DNA from: Clostridiales bacterium
GTDB lineage: Bacteria; Bacillota; Clostridia; Christensenellales; Borkfalkiaceae
Direction of reading: 5' to 3'
Assembly (NCBI GenBank): GCA_015055615.1
Contig: SVHT01000003.1
Location: forward strand, 185,669 to 249,668
Length of the DNA stretch: 64,000 bases
Shown here: in pieces, positions 42,216 through 50,242 of the stretch
Position numbering within the stretch: position 1 is the stretch's first letter
How the letters are laid out: each line of letters opens with the position of its first letter
Program-made: the position numbers and the translations under genes
The notes under the pieces: model-generated
Database searches by the model: none
Seen by the model: only the letters and a program-made list of their open reading frames with translations
What the model was told of the DNA's origin: nothing

Positions 42216-45200
42216 ATTTACCGAAGAACAACGCGCCGCGTTAAACGCAAGCGGTAAAGTAATCGTTTCCGCATCCGCGGGCAGCGGCAAGACGACGGTG
42301 ATGATTGAAAAGATTATCCGTCAAATCAAGAGCGGCGAGTTGGCGGTGAGCGAGCTGTTGGCGGTGACCTTTACCAAAAAGGCGGCGGCGCAGATGAAGG
42401 AAAAGCTGTCGGACGCTTTGATTGCCGCCATTAACGAAGAGGGGGTGGACGAGACTCGGCGTAAGATGCTCAAAGAACAGCTTGCAGAGGTGGCGAGCGC
42501 CGATATTTCGACGATACACTCCTTTTGTACCCGCTTAATCCGTACCCATTTCTTTGCGGCGGGGGTGGAAAACACTTTCCGCGTAATCGGGGGGGACGAC
42601 GCGGAGGGCGTAGCCCTCAAAAACGAGGCGTTGGACGAGTTACTCAGCGAGGGATACGAAAGCAAGGACGAGCAATTTTCGCAGCTTTTGGCGTTGTATT
42701 GGCGCAAAAAGAGTGATAACACCTTGCGAAAAATTATTACGGGAACCTATGAAAAGCTCCGTATCCGCGCCGATTATAGAGAGTATTTAGAAAAGAGCGC
42801 GGAATACGACGAGAAAAAATTTGATGCCGTTTGCGAGGAATTGTTGTGGCGTTTCCAAGAAAAATGCGCCTATTACGAGCGCGTGTTAAGGGAAGAATTG
42901 GATTGTTACACCGACGCTATGTCCGCGCAAAAGAAATTGGCAAACCAGCTGATTGATTGGACGCTTGCAATGCAGGGCGAGAGCGATTATTTTGCCTTGG
43001 CGAAGAGTGAAAAGCCCTCGTTTAGCAACAACACAAAACCCAAAAATGCGCCGAATCTGCTGATATACGTTGAAAGGCTGAAACATTTAAAGGACGGCTT
43101 AATCAAGGCCTTTCAGAGTGAGTTTGGAAAGCTCCGCACGAGAGAGGAAGAGCTGGCGGCGTTTATCCGCGCAGGGGAAACGGCGAAGGCGTTGGCGGTC
43201 TATCTTTTGAAATTCGACGATAAGTACGAGGCGCTCAAAAGAGAACGGGGCGTTTTGGATTATAACGATTTGGAACACAAGGCGTTGGCGCTTTTGAAAG
43301 ACGAGAGCGTGGCGGCGGAGGTTCGGGAAAAATACAAGCGTGTGTTCGTGGACGAATACCAAGACGTCAATCCCGTGCAGGAAGATTTAATCTCGCGTAT
43401 CAGCGGGGAAAATCTGTTTTTGGTGGGGGACGTCAAGCAATCTATTTACGGATTCCGTGGCAGTAAATCTAAATTTTTCTTGGCGAAACAAGAGCTCTTT
43501 AAAGAGGGAGAGGGAACGGCGTTAAAGCTGACGAAAAATTTCCGCAGCAGCGATCAAGTTTTGGATGCGGTGAACGAGCAGTTTTCCCTTGCAATGACGA
43601 CGGATTTGAACGAAATCGATTATAAGGGCGAGGCGCGTATGGAATACGGCGGGAACTATCCCGTGGGTTCCGGGCGCGTACGGGTGCACTTTTTTGCGGC
43701 GGAAAAGGACGAGAAGAAAGCGCAGGAAAGCGAGGGACGGGGGATATATTCCGTCCGTGAGAGCGCGAAAAAGAGTGACGTTGAAAGGACGGACGCCGCC
43801 AAAAAAATCAAGCAGATTATTGATAAAGAGCTTGAATCAAAGATTTACGATTTGAGCAAGGGAGAGTATCGCAAGGTAGAATATTCGGATATTGCCATTT
43901 TGTCTAGAAAGAGAAAGGGGCAGATTGCCAAGACGGTGGCGGCGCTTGCCGCGGAGGAAATTCCCGTGACGACGGTGACGGCGGTCAACGTTTGCGATTA
44001 CGCCGAGGTAAAGACGTTGATAGATATTCTGTCTTTAATAGACAATGCGGAGCAAGACGTGCCCCTTTGCAGCGCGTTGCTTTCCGCTATGGGCGGACTG
44101 AGCGCGGACGAGCTGGCGGAGATTCGTTTGGCGTATAAAGCCGAGCCCTTTTTCCGCGTCGCGTGCGCGAAATACGCGGCGGAAAAGACCAATCGCATTA
44201 CGGGGAAATTGAAAAAATTCTACGCCTATTTCGAGGACGTTCGCACGCGGTCGCGTATCCTTTCGGCGGGGGAGCTTTTGCATGCGATTATCAGCGAAAC
44301 GGGTATGGAACGGGATATTTTAATGCGCAAAAACGGCGCGTCGTGTATGCGCCGAGTGCATCGTTTTATCGAAGAAGCGTCCGTGGAAGAGCCTCTTTGC
44401 GTACACGATTTCCTGGCGCGTTTGCGCGATTTGGATTATGAGATTGAGTTTTGCGAGGGGGGTGGCGAGGATTCGGTGAAGGTGCTGACGATGCACTCTT
44501 CCAAAGGGCTTGAATACCCCGTTGTGATTTTGGATAATCTTAGCGCGCCTTTCCGTGGCAGTGACCATGAAGAAGTGTACGTCGAAGAGGTGTTCGGGTT
44601 GGCGCCGCGTGCCTTTGACGAACAGAAAATGCTAAAAACCGATACCTGTCTGCGCAGGTTATACGAGGCGAAAGAGGCGGAAAGCTCAACGTTGGACGAG
44701 TTGAATTTATATTACGTGGCGTTGACGCGCGCGCAATACGCCCTGCATATGCTCTTTGAAAAGAAAGAGTTGATGCCGAACGTAAAATACGCGCGCTCGT
44801 TTGCGGAAATGACCGATTTTTCCGTGTGGAAAGACTACTTTGCGGAGGAAGAGACGTCGGAGTTGCAAAAGGAAGAACGGCAGGCTTTGGTATATCATCC
44901 CGATCCGCAATTAGTGCGCGCGATTATGGACGCTTATCAATGGAAATATGCGTATACGGGGTGCGAAAACTTGCCTGTCAAGAGCTCGGCAACGCAGTTG
45001 ATTGCGGGGGCGGATTTGAACGAAGGTTTCGGCGCGGAATTTGGAAAACGCGTGGTGACGGACGAGGAGTTTGAAAGGACGGAGGAAGGTTGCTTGCAAG
45101 AGGCGGGAACGGGTTCTGCGCGCGAAAAGGCGAAGGCGGAGGGCGTTGCGTACCATGCCTTTTTAGAGCGGTTTAATTTTGAGATGCTGTGGGACGAAAA

Positions 45201-45693
45201 GGGTGCGCCGATTACAAAAGAGTGCCTGACATGTCTTGTTGAAGAGGAATTGGCGGCGTTTGCGCAAGAAAATGCAGAGGTATGCGCGCTGTTGGATAAG
45301 GAACGTTTGACGGAGATTCTGTCCAATCCCGTGTTTTATAAGCTCCGCGGTATGCGTTTGTATAAAGAACAGCAATTTTTGGCGGCTTTGCCGATTAAGG
45401 ACACGTACGCAAAACGCGCGGGGGCGGACCCGATTTTGTCGGCTTGCGAGGCTTGCGAAGAGATGATTTTTCAAGGGGCAATCGACCTGTTGGCGGTGGA
45501 CGAAGATTGTGGACGGGTATGGATTGTCGATTATAAGTATTCGTCGCATGAGGAAGAGTATTTGCGTTCGCGTTATGCTTTGCAGCTCGAATTGTACCGC
45601 CTTGCAACGGCGAAAGTTTTAAAAATCGAGCCGTCGAAAATTCAATGTTCTATCGTCAATATCCGTCGCGGTTTTCAGGTCGACGTCTTTTGA
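42208..45693 (+). CDS. addA: AddA subunit of the ATP-dependent helicase/nuclease
   Basis: A 1161-residue UvrD-type helicase with nuclease domain. It shows Walker A SASAGSGKTTVMI (21-33), motif Ia VTFTKKAAAQMKEKL, motif II VDEYQDVNPVQ, motif III GDVKQSIYGFRG, motif V TMHSSKGLEYPVV and motif VI YVALTRAQ. The C-terminal nuclease has FQGAIDLLAV and VDYKYS. The start is GTG at 42208 with GGGAGGGGG just before it, overlapping addB by 8 bp, so the two subunits are coupled in translation. Together they process DNA ends for RecA loading and degrade foreign linear DNA. Confidence 0.93.
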   Translation: MRKFTEEQRAALNASGKVIVSASAGSGKTTVMIEKIIRQIKSGELAVSELLAVTFTKKAAAQMKEKLSDALIAAINEEGVDETRRKMLKEQLAEVASADISTIHSFCTRLIRTHFFAAGVENTFRVIGGDDAEGVALKNEALDELLSEGYESKDEQFSQLLALYWRKKSDNTLRKIITGTYEKLRIRADYREYLEKSAEYDEKKFDAVCEELLWRFQEKCAYYERVLREELDCYTDAMSAQKKLANQLIDWTLAMQGESDYFALAKSEKPSFSNNTKPKNAPNLLIYVERLKHLKDGLIKAFQSEFGKLRTREEELAAFIRAGETAKALAVYLLKFDDKYEALKRERGVLDYNDLEHKALALLKDESVAAEVREKYKRVFVDEYQDVNPVQEDLISRISGENLFLVGDVKQSIYGFRGSKSKFFLAKQELFKEGEGTALKLTKNFRSSDQVLDAVNEQFSLAMTTDLNEIDYKGEARMEYGGNYPVGSGRVRVHFFAAEKDEKKAQESEGRGIYSVRESAKKSDVERTDAAKKIKQIIDKELESKIYDLSKGEYRKVEYSDIAILSRKRKGQIAKTVAALAAEEIPVTTVTAVNVCDYAEVKTLIDILSLIDNAEQDVPLCSALLSAMGGLSADELAEIRLAYKAEPFFRVACAKYAAEKTNRITGKLKKFYAYFEDVRTRSRILSAGELLHAIISETGMERDILMRKNGASCMRRVHRFIEEASVEEPLCVHDFLARLRDLDYEIEFCEGGGEDSVKVLTMHSSKGLEYPVVILDNLSAPFRGSDHEEVYVEEVFGLAPRAFDEQKMLKTDTCLRRLYEAKEAESSTLDELNLYYVALTRAQYALHMLFEKKELMPNVKYARSFAEMTDFSVWKDYFAEEETSELQKEERQALVYHPDPQLVRAIMDAYQWKYAYTGCENLPVKSSATQLIAGADLNEGFGAEFGKRVVTDEEFERTEEGCLQEAGTGSAREKAKAEGVAYHAFLERFNFEMLWDEKGAPITKECLTCLVEEELAAFAQENAEVCALLDKERLTEILSNPVFYKLRGMRLYKEQQFLAALPIKDTYAKRAGADPILSACEACEEMIFQGAIDLLAVDEDCGRVWIVDYKYSSHEEEYLRSRYALQLELYRLATAKVLKIEPSKIQCSIVNIRRGFQVDVF

Positions 45694-45762
45694 TTTTTGG
45701 TTGTGATTGCGACACGGTATGGGGGTTTGCGATAAAATACTGCAAAATTCGATAAAATAATT

Positions 45763-45821
45763 AAAAAAGAACACCGCTTGTAAGGGCATAGTTTATATGC
45801 GCTTATAGGAGGTGTTTTTTT
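45763..45821 (+). terminator. Terminator-like hairpin that contains the next gene's SD
   Basis: A long imperfect hairpin: outer arms ACACC (45771-45775) and GGTGT (45811-45815) flanked by A and T runs, a middle stem 45777-45784 with 45802-45809, and GCATA/TATGC at the top. Seven T residues lead directly into the ATG at 45822. The SD AGGAGGTG lies in the 3' arm. It can end the addBA transcript and hide the start of the next gene. Confidence 0.65.
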
Positions 45822-46493
45822 ATGTGGTTTTTGAAATTGGTCGACGTTCTTGATAAGCTGTCGTACGGAAACGGTTTTTTGTGTGTGGCAGGGATATTCG
45901 GCGTGGCGTTGTTGAGTGTGGCGGTTGCAATAGCTTGCCTTTGTAAAAATAGCGGGGTGTACGCGGGTATCGCTCTGCTGATTGTCGGCGGCATGGAAGG
46001 GGTTGCGTTCGCCGTGGGTACGCCAATACGCGCGGCAACCTTTTTTCGGGCAGTTAGTTGGGGGACGGTAGGCGTTTTCGGGTTATTCACTACGCTGATT
46101 ATCGCGTTGATTCGCCGTGGCGAGAGGCGGAAAAGGGCGTTGTATCTTTCTGCCAAAAAGACGGAATGCTTGCCCGAAAGGGACAATACCTACGTGCGCG
46201 CCCGTTTGCATACCGTTTTACGCGCAGAAGAGGAGGGAGCAAGCAGTCATGAACGGAAAAGTGTTCCTTACGAGAATCGTGGGACGGTGCGTCTTGGGTA
46301 TGCTCGGCGGTTGCTCGCAGGGGTGCAGGACGCGCCGTTGTCGCCCGCGGAACGCTTGGAAACGGAAACGTTGGCTCGTTCTTTTGAGGAATATGCCCTT
46401 TGCGAGAAATGGAGCGCCGAGCAACTTCGCGCTGTCAATGCATTGTTTGCAAGGCTGTTAAAGCTTGCCGCTAAATATGCCGTGGAGGGGTGA
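45822..46493 (+). CDS. Hypothetical membrane protein
   Basis: A 223-residue protein that I do not recognise. About three membrane helices lie within the first 105 residues (FLCVAGIFGVALLSVAVAIA, VYAGIALLIVGGMEGVAFAV, GTVGVFGLFTTLIIALI). An Arg/Glu-rich cytoplasmic helical part of about 115 residues follows. The start is fixed by AGGAGGTG, which lies in a terminator-like hairpin, so expression probably needs read-through or refolding of the RNA. Its last 23 bp overlap the convergent gene on the other strand. Confidence 0.68.
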   Translation: MWFLKLVDVLDKLSYGNGFLCVAGIFGVALLSVAVAIACLCKNSGVYAGIALLIVGGMEGVAFAVGTPIRAATFFRAVSWGTVGVFGLFTTLIIALIRRGERRKRALYLSAKKTECLPERDNTYVRARLHTVLRAEEEGASSHERKSVPYENRGTVRLGYARRLLAGVQDAPLSPAERLETETLARSFEEYALCEKWSAEQLRAVNALFARLLKLAAKYAVEG

Positions 46494-47079
46494 TTGGTTG
46501 CTTTTCTGGGTAGGACAGCAAGGAAAAGGGTGGCAGAGATAGGGTGAGTTTTATCAACGCGCCCTGTCGCAGAGCGCGGTCTAAAAGTGGCTTTGTTACC
46601 GACGCTTTTTCGCTCTGTAATTGCGAAAGCATAGAGGACGGTACGCGTTGACCAAGGGGATAGGGTTGTGGTTTGCGTAAAAAGATTGCATCGCGACAGG
46701 CGGTTATGGACGAGGAGGGAAAGGTGTATCCGAGGTCGGTCGTAAGGCGAAGAAGTACGAAATTTTCGATTTCGCCGTCGAAGAGTTTGCCTAAATACGC
46801 GCCGTCGTGGGAATAGACGGGAAGGTTTAAAAAGAGTTTTGTCTGCGTTTTCGGGAGAGCGGGGCGGACGTGCGTCAAGGAAACTTGGTCGGCGACAGCC
46901 GAGATAGCGGTAACGTTCACGGCAAAATCCACGCGTTGCAACGGAGCGTTTTTTTCGTCCAAGGCGCAAAGCAGGTGCTTGACGGAGTTGTTTTTTAAAG
47001 AAAAGCTGATGCCGACGATAAGTCCGCGCGGGGTATTGCCTACGTAAATATTTTTTTGGAGAAGTTGGGAAAGTAGCAC
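46471..47079 (-). CDS. PRC-barrel-like protein
   Basis: A 202-residue protein with two similar small barrel-like units. The first starts LLSQLLQKNIYVGNTPRGLI, and the second starts LFLNLPVYSHDGAYLGKLFD with ENFVLLRLTT following. This is the pattern of PRC-barrel proteins, including sporulation protein YlmC/YmxH. The open frame extends to 47253, but GTG at 47079 with AAAGG ahead starts exactly at the first unit; the upstream part reads through a low-complexity A/T stretch. The C-terminus is proline-rich. The 3' end overlaps the convergent gene by 23 bp. Confidence 0.6.
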   Translation of the reverse strand: MLLSQLLQKNIYVGNTPRGLIVGISFSLKNNSVKHLLCALDEKNAPLQRVDFAVNVTAISAVADQVSLTHVRPALPKTQTKLFLNLPVYSHDGAYLGKLFDGEIENFVLLRLTTDLGYTFPSSSITACRDAIFLRKPQPYPLGQRVPSSMLSQLQSEKASVTKPLLDRALRQGALIKLTLSLPPFSLLSYPEKQPITPPRHI

Positions 47080-47192
47080 GTTGGAACCTTTTTTTATTTT
47101 AGCATAGCACGTAGAGAGGGGGAAGAAAAAAGAAGGAAAGAGGTTTTTTTGACGAAAAAGAGAAAAATCTTTTGAAAAGGGTATGAAAATGC

Positions 47193-47221
47193 TTGCAAAA
47201 TAAAAAAAAGTTTGATAAAAT
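47193..47221 (+). promoter_or_regulatory. tRNA-Gln promoter
   Basis: TTGCAA (47193-47198), a 17-bp spacer and TAAAAT (47216-47221), about 35 bp ahead of the tRNA. Confidence 0.7.
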
Positions 47222-47255
47222 AACGCAAGTAAACGGAACGCAAGTTCTTTCAAAT

Positions 47256-47330
47256 TGGGGCGTCGCCAAGCGGTAAGGCAACGGACTCTGACTCCGTCAT
47301 TCGGGTGTTCGAATCACTTCGCCCCAGCCA
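47256..47330 (+). tRNA. tRNA-Gln (anticodon CUG)
   Basis: A 75-nt tRNA with encoded CCA. The acceptor TGGGGCG pairs with CGCCCCA without mismatch; the discriminator is G. The D-arm is GCC-AAGCGGTAA-GGC, the anticodon stem ACGGA/TCCGT, and the loop CTCTGAC reads CTG. The T-stem GGGTG/CACTT has two G-T pairs, weaker than usual. U1-A72 and the CUG anticodon are typical of glutamine. The last 20 bp of the gene and flank (47315-47334) are duplicated at 47497-47516, as after site-specific integration at a tRNA. Confidence 0.93.
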
Positions 47331-47366
47331 AAAATACAGCACACCAAAACGGTGTGCTGTATTTTT
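47331..47366 (+). terminator. tRNA-Gln terminator
   Basis: AAAATACAGCACACC (47331-47345) pairs with GGTGTGCTGTATTTT (47351-47365), a 15-pair stem beginning at the CCA end. Confidence 0.93.
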
Positions 47367-47372
47367 GTTTGC

Positions 47373-47412
47373 GGCGCGGAGCGCGAGAAAATCCGCGGTA
47401 ATCGGGTGTTCG
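47373..47412. repeat. 40-bp direct repeat, left copy
   Basis: A 40-bp sequence starting GGCGCGGAGCGCGAG and ending ATCGGGTGTTCG that occurs again, without a mismatch, at 48771-48810. Its last 11 bases (TCGGGTGTTCG) equal part of the T-arm of the nearby tRNA-Gln. The two copies bracket the A+T-rich pair of genes. Confidence 0.93.
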
Positions 47413-47496
47413 TGCGAGGAGGCAAGCGCGTGTTATATGGGATAAGTACGGGAGTTGTTTTTGCCGACGACGCTTTGGTGGCTTTGCCACCAAAAA

Positions 47497-47516
47497 CACT
47501 TCGCCCCAGCCAAAAA
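47497..47516. mobile_element. Duplicated tRNA-Gln 3' end, att-site-like
   Basis: CACTTCGCCCCAGCCAAAAA repeats exactly the tRNA-Gln 3' end and flank at 47315-47334. Such copies mark the far end of an element integrated at a tRNA. Only about 160 bp separate the copies and no integrase gene is present, so it looks like a remnant. Confidence 0.65.
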
Positions 47517-47519
47517 GAT

Positions 47520-47557
47520 AGTGAAATTTGTCTAACGACGGTTTCACTTCTTTTTTT
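47520..47557 (+). terminator. Terminator after the tRNA-end duplicate
   Basis: AGTGAAA (47520-47526) pairs with TTTCACT (47542-47548), followed by a T-rich run to 47557. Confidence 0.7.
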
Positions 47558-47710
47558 GCATTTTTAGGGCTTTTTAAGCCCTTTTTGATTATTTTGATAA
47601 AATTTTGATATTGCGAAATCAAAAACGGCGTAATTAGGTTGTCTAAATTCCTAAAAACGCCGTTTGACTTTTTTAATAACTAACATAGATAAAGTACAGC
47701 ATTTTACAAT

Positions 47711-47735
47711 CCCACGACGGGACTTGAACCTACAA
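47711..47735 (-). other. tRNA 3'-end-like fragment
   Basis: On the minus strand GTAGGTTCAAGTCCC and then CGTGGGA resemble a T-arm and acceptor 3' strand. The T-stem has mismatches, no CCA follows, and no 5' half exists. It may be another old integration scar. Confidence 0.35.
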
Positions 47736-47759
47736 CTTTGATTTTAGAATATAAAATTA

Positions 47760-47788
47760 TTGAAAAAAATTAAAAATTATGATATAAT
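47760..47788 (+). promoter_or_regulatory. Promoter of the A+T-rich gene pair
   Basis: TTGAAA (47760-47765), a 17-bp spacer and TATAAT (47783-47788), 29 bp ahead of the first ATG. Confidence 0.75.
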
Positions 47789-47817
47789 AGTAAAAAATTC
47801 TGTAGGAGTATTTGATA

Positions 47818-48336
47818 ATGTGGCTATATATTATACCCTTAATAATTTCTTCAATTGTAGTGAGTGAAGTTTTATCTATTTTAATTCCCCAATTTAAGAA
47901 AAGAGAAGAAGAAAACAATTCGATAGCATCTGCAAGCTGTAAAGTATTTCTTGATAAACGTCTTAAAATGGCTTTTGTGGGAATTTCCATTTTTTGTTTA
48001 ATAATCGGTATGATACTATTATTTGTACCGCAACTTTGCGAGCTAATGGAGTTTGATTGGTTAATTACAAATATTGTTTGGTGGTCAGCTACGCTATTTG
48101 ATGTATTCATTTTATTTTATTTTTATCAAATATTATTAGTTGAGTATAATGATAATTTTATATTAATAACAAGTATATTTAGAAAAACGTACAAAATTAG
48201 ATATAATGAAATTGTAAGTATATCTGCAAATATTAAAATTTTTACAAAAGAGAAGAAGTTTTTTATACCGTGTTCAGCTTTTTATGGCGTTAGTGCGCTT
48301 AAAGTAAAAATTATTGAAAAGGCAAATTTAGGGTAG
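47818..48336 (+). CDS. Membrane protein with bacterial PH-like domain
   Basis: A 172-residue protein. Membrane segments are at about 2-24, 52-72 and 82-108. The C-terminal part (EYNDNFILITSIFRKTYKIR, then YNEIVSISANIKIFTKEKKF) has the strand pattern of the bacterial PH domains found behind membrane helices (YdbT/YokE-like). The ATG at 47818 has AGGAG nine bases before it; a TTG two codons earlier is possible. The gene is much richer in A and T than the housekeeping genes around it and lies between 40-bp direct repeats, so it was probably acquired. Role unknown. Confidence 0.65.
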   Translation: MWLYIIPLIISSIVVSEVLSILIPQFKKREEENNSIASASCKVFLDKRLKMAFVGISIFCLIIGMILLFVPQLCELMEFDWLITNIVWWSATLFDVFILFYFYQILLVEYNDNFILITSIFRKTYKIRYNEIVSISANIKIFTKEKKFFIPCSAFYGVSALKVKIIEKANLG

Positions 48337-48338
48337 GG

Positions 48339-48683
48339 GTGAAGATTAAAAAAATGAAAAAAGATATTTTTAATGGTAAAATTGCGACCGAATATAATGG
48401 GTTTGTAAAATTTACCTTGATATTTCCACCAGTAATTTTAATTTTGTGTGGTGTAATGTTTTTGTTGGTTGCTCTTTTCTATGAAAACGTAGAATATGTA
48501 GCGAGAATATTTTTATTTTACGTTTCATCTTTGGCTATTATTGCAGGGATTAGTTATCCGTTGATTACGTTATACCTAATAAAAATTTATCCTAAACATA
48601 GAAAAATTACAAAACATTTTATAAAAGAATACCATTTTAGGGAGTATGATTTCTCGACAGAAAAAAATTTTTATAAGGATTAA
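48339..48683 (+). CDS. Hypothetical small membrane protein
   Basis: A 114-residue protein with two or three membrane helices (about 25-47 and 55-85) and a Lys/His/Phe-rich C-terminal tail. The start could be GTG at 48339, 2 bp after the previous stop, or ATG at 48354 in the same frame, which gives 109 residues; GGGGTGA lies before the latter. It is co-transcribed with the PH-like membrane gene and shares its A+T-rich composition. No family is recognised. Confidence 0.62.
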   Translation: MKIKKMKKDIFNGKIATEYNGFVKFTLIFPPVILILCGVMFLLVALFYENVEYVARIFLFYVSSLAIIAGISYPLITLYLIKIYPKHRKITKHFIKEYHFREYDFSTEKNFYKD

Positions 48684-48770
48684 TTGTTTCCACCGCAATA
48701 TTTATTTTTAGTCATTTTGTAGTTCTACACTATAAAAATGGGGCGATTTTAGAGATTTTGTGTGCGCTGT

Positions 48771-48810
48771 GGCGCGGAGCGCGAGAAAATCCGCGGTAAT
48801 CGGGTGTTCG
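48771..48810. repeat. 40-bp direct repeat, right copy
   Basis: Identical to 47373-47412 over all 40 bases. It lies between the A+T-rich gene pair and the rdgB promoter. The period from copy to copy is 1398 bp. Confidence 0.93.
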
Positions 48811-48878
48811 CGCTTTGTTTTGAGTTTATAGGTTTGGAAAAAACGTCTTTTAATTATAAAAACTTTTTATATAAAACC

Positions 48879-48908
48879 TTGCTTTTGCGCTTTCCTTTGT
48901 GTTATAAT
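48879..48908 (+). promoter_or_regulatory. rdgB promoter, extended -10
   Basis: TTGCTT (48879-48884), an 18-bp spacer ending TGT, and TATAAT (48903-48908). The 169-bp untranslated leader to rdgB has no feature I can name. Confidence 0.72.
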
Positions 48909-49077
48909 GGGCGTAAGAAATGGAAAAAACGTACCAACGTTAAAGAACAATATGTGTGATTCGACCTATCTCAAGAACTTCTCGTTTTTGCAAAGTGCAA
49001 GGCGATATCTATCGCGAATCGATTCTCCGCGCGCGTGCGCGTTAAACAATATAGAAAAAATAAAAGGTGGGAAAAAT

Positions 49078-49692
49078 ATGCAATCAACCGAAGATAAAAG
49101 AATAAAAAAACGCCTCGTCGTCGCGACGGGCAACGCGCATAAACTCCGTGAAATTTCTGAGATTTTCACCGATTTTGAGGTCGTTTCGCAAAAGCAAATG
49201 GGCTTTGACGCCGAAGTGGAAGAAACGGGGACGACCTTTGCGGAAAACGCTCTCATCAAAGCCCGTGCCGCGGCAAACGCTTTGGGTTGTATTGCCCTTG
49301 CGGACGACAGCGGGCTGTGCGTGGACGCGCTTGACGGCGCGCCGGGGATTTACAGCGCAAGATACGCAGGGGAACACGGCTCGGACAAAGCAAACCGTGA
49401 TTTGCTGTTGAAGAATGTGGAAAAGGTTACTGACCGTACGGCGTACTTTATCAGCGCAATCGCCCTTGTATATCCCGACGGAAGGGAGCTTGTCGCCGAG
49501 GGCAGAACGTACGGCAAGGTGCTCTATGAAGAACAAGGGGAGGGCGGTTTTGGCTACGATTGCATTTTTGAAAGCGACGATTTGAAAAAGTCCTTCGGTT
49601 TGGCGACCGCCGAAGAAAAGAACGCCGTTTCCCACCGTTTCCGTGGTTTGCAAGAGATGTTAAAACTGTGGCAGGAAGAAGAGCGTAAATGA
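49078..49692 (+). CDS. rdgB: XTP/dITP diphosphatase (RdgB/HAM1 family)
   Basis: A 204-residue enzyme that hydrolyses non-canonical purine triphosphates (XTP, dITP) to keep them out of DNA and RNA. Family motifs are LVVATGNAHKLREI, ETGTTFAENALIKARAAA, ALADDSGLCVDALDGAPGIYSARY, FGYDCIF and the C-terminal SHRFRG. The open frame reaches back to 48907, but AAAGGTGGG before the ATG at 49078 fixes the normal length. The following phosphodiesterase gene overlaps the stop by ATGA. Confidence 0.93.
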   Translation: MQSTEDKRIKKRLVVATGNAHKLREISEIFTDFEVVSQKQMGFDAEVEETGTTFAENALIKARAAANALGCIALADDSGLCVDALDGAPGIYSARYAGEHGSDKANRDLLLKNVEKVTDRTAYFISAIALVYPDGRELVAEGRTYGKVLYEEQGEGGFGYDCIFESDDLKKSFGLATAEEKNAVSHRFRGLQEMLKLWQEEERK

Positions 49693-50171
49693 AACGTCTG
49701 ATTATCATTTCCGATACGCACGGCAACGCGAAAGCCGTAGCTGATTTGTTGCCTCGTATCGCGGAAAACGATTACGTTATCCACCTTGGCGATGGGGCGG
49801 GGGATATGCGCGAAACGCGCAGTTTGTATCCTGATAAGGTCTACGTTGTCGGCGGTAATTGTGATTTTCTGTCCATATTGCCCCAAGAGGGCGTTTTAGA
49901 GGTGGAGCAAACCAAGGTTTTTTATTGCCACGGGCATAGATACGGCGTAAAGGACGGTAGGGAACGTCTTGCGTCGGAGGCGAAACGTCGCGGTTGCGAT
50001 ATTGCGCTTTACGGGCATACACATATCGCCATGATTGACGAAATCGACGGCGTGACGTTGATAAACCCCGGCTCTTTACGCTACCCCGCGGGAAAGGGCG
50101 GGAGCTATTGCTATCTCGTCGTCAATAAGGACAAAGCCACCCCCGTCATCGTCGGGGATACTTACTTTTAA
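49689..50171 (+). CDS. YfcE/MJ0936-family phosphodiesterase
   Basis: A 160-residue metallophosphoesterase. Metal ligands are visible in ISDTHGN (D9, H11), HLGDGAGD, GGNCD, CHGHRYG and YGHTHIA. The family hydrolyses small phosphodiesters; the physiological substrate is not settled. Overlap with rdgB (ATGA) is the standard rdgB-yfcE-like pairing in Bacillota. Confidence 0.9.
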   Translation: MKRLIIISDTHGNAKAVADLLPRIAENDYVIHLGDGAGDMRETRSLYPDKVYVVGGNCDFLSILPQEGVLEVEQTKVFYCHGHRYGVKDGRERLASEAKRRGCDIALYGHTHIAMIDEIDGVTLINPGSLRYPAGKGGSYCYLVVNKDKATPVIVGDTYF

Positions 50172-50201
50172 GTTAAATATACCGCGCTAAAAGCGCGCAA
50201 A

Positions 50202-50228
50202 AAAAAGCCCCGCCGATTCGGCGGGGCT
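50202..50228. terminator. Terminator between convergent genes
   Basis: AAAGCCCCGCCG (50202-50213) pairs with CGGCGGGGCTTT (50217-50228) around a 3-nt loop. The longer U-run is on the minus strand, so it mainly serves the epimerase-like gene. Confidence 0.88.
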
Positions 50229-50242
50229 TTCGCTATACAAAA

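Noticed and set aside
47474-47494. Integron attC-like hairpin (TTTGGTGGC/GCCACCAAA)
   Set aside because: The arms lack the attC core sites and no integrase is present. It is only a simple nine-pair hairpin.
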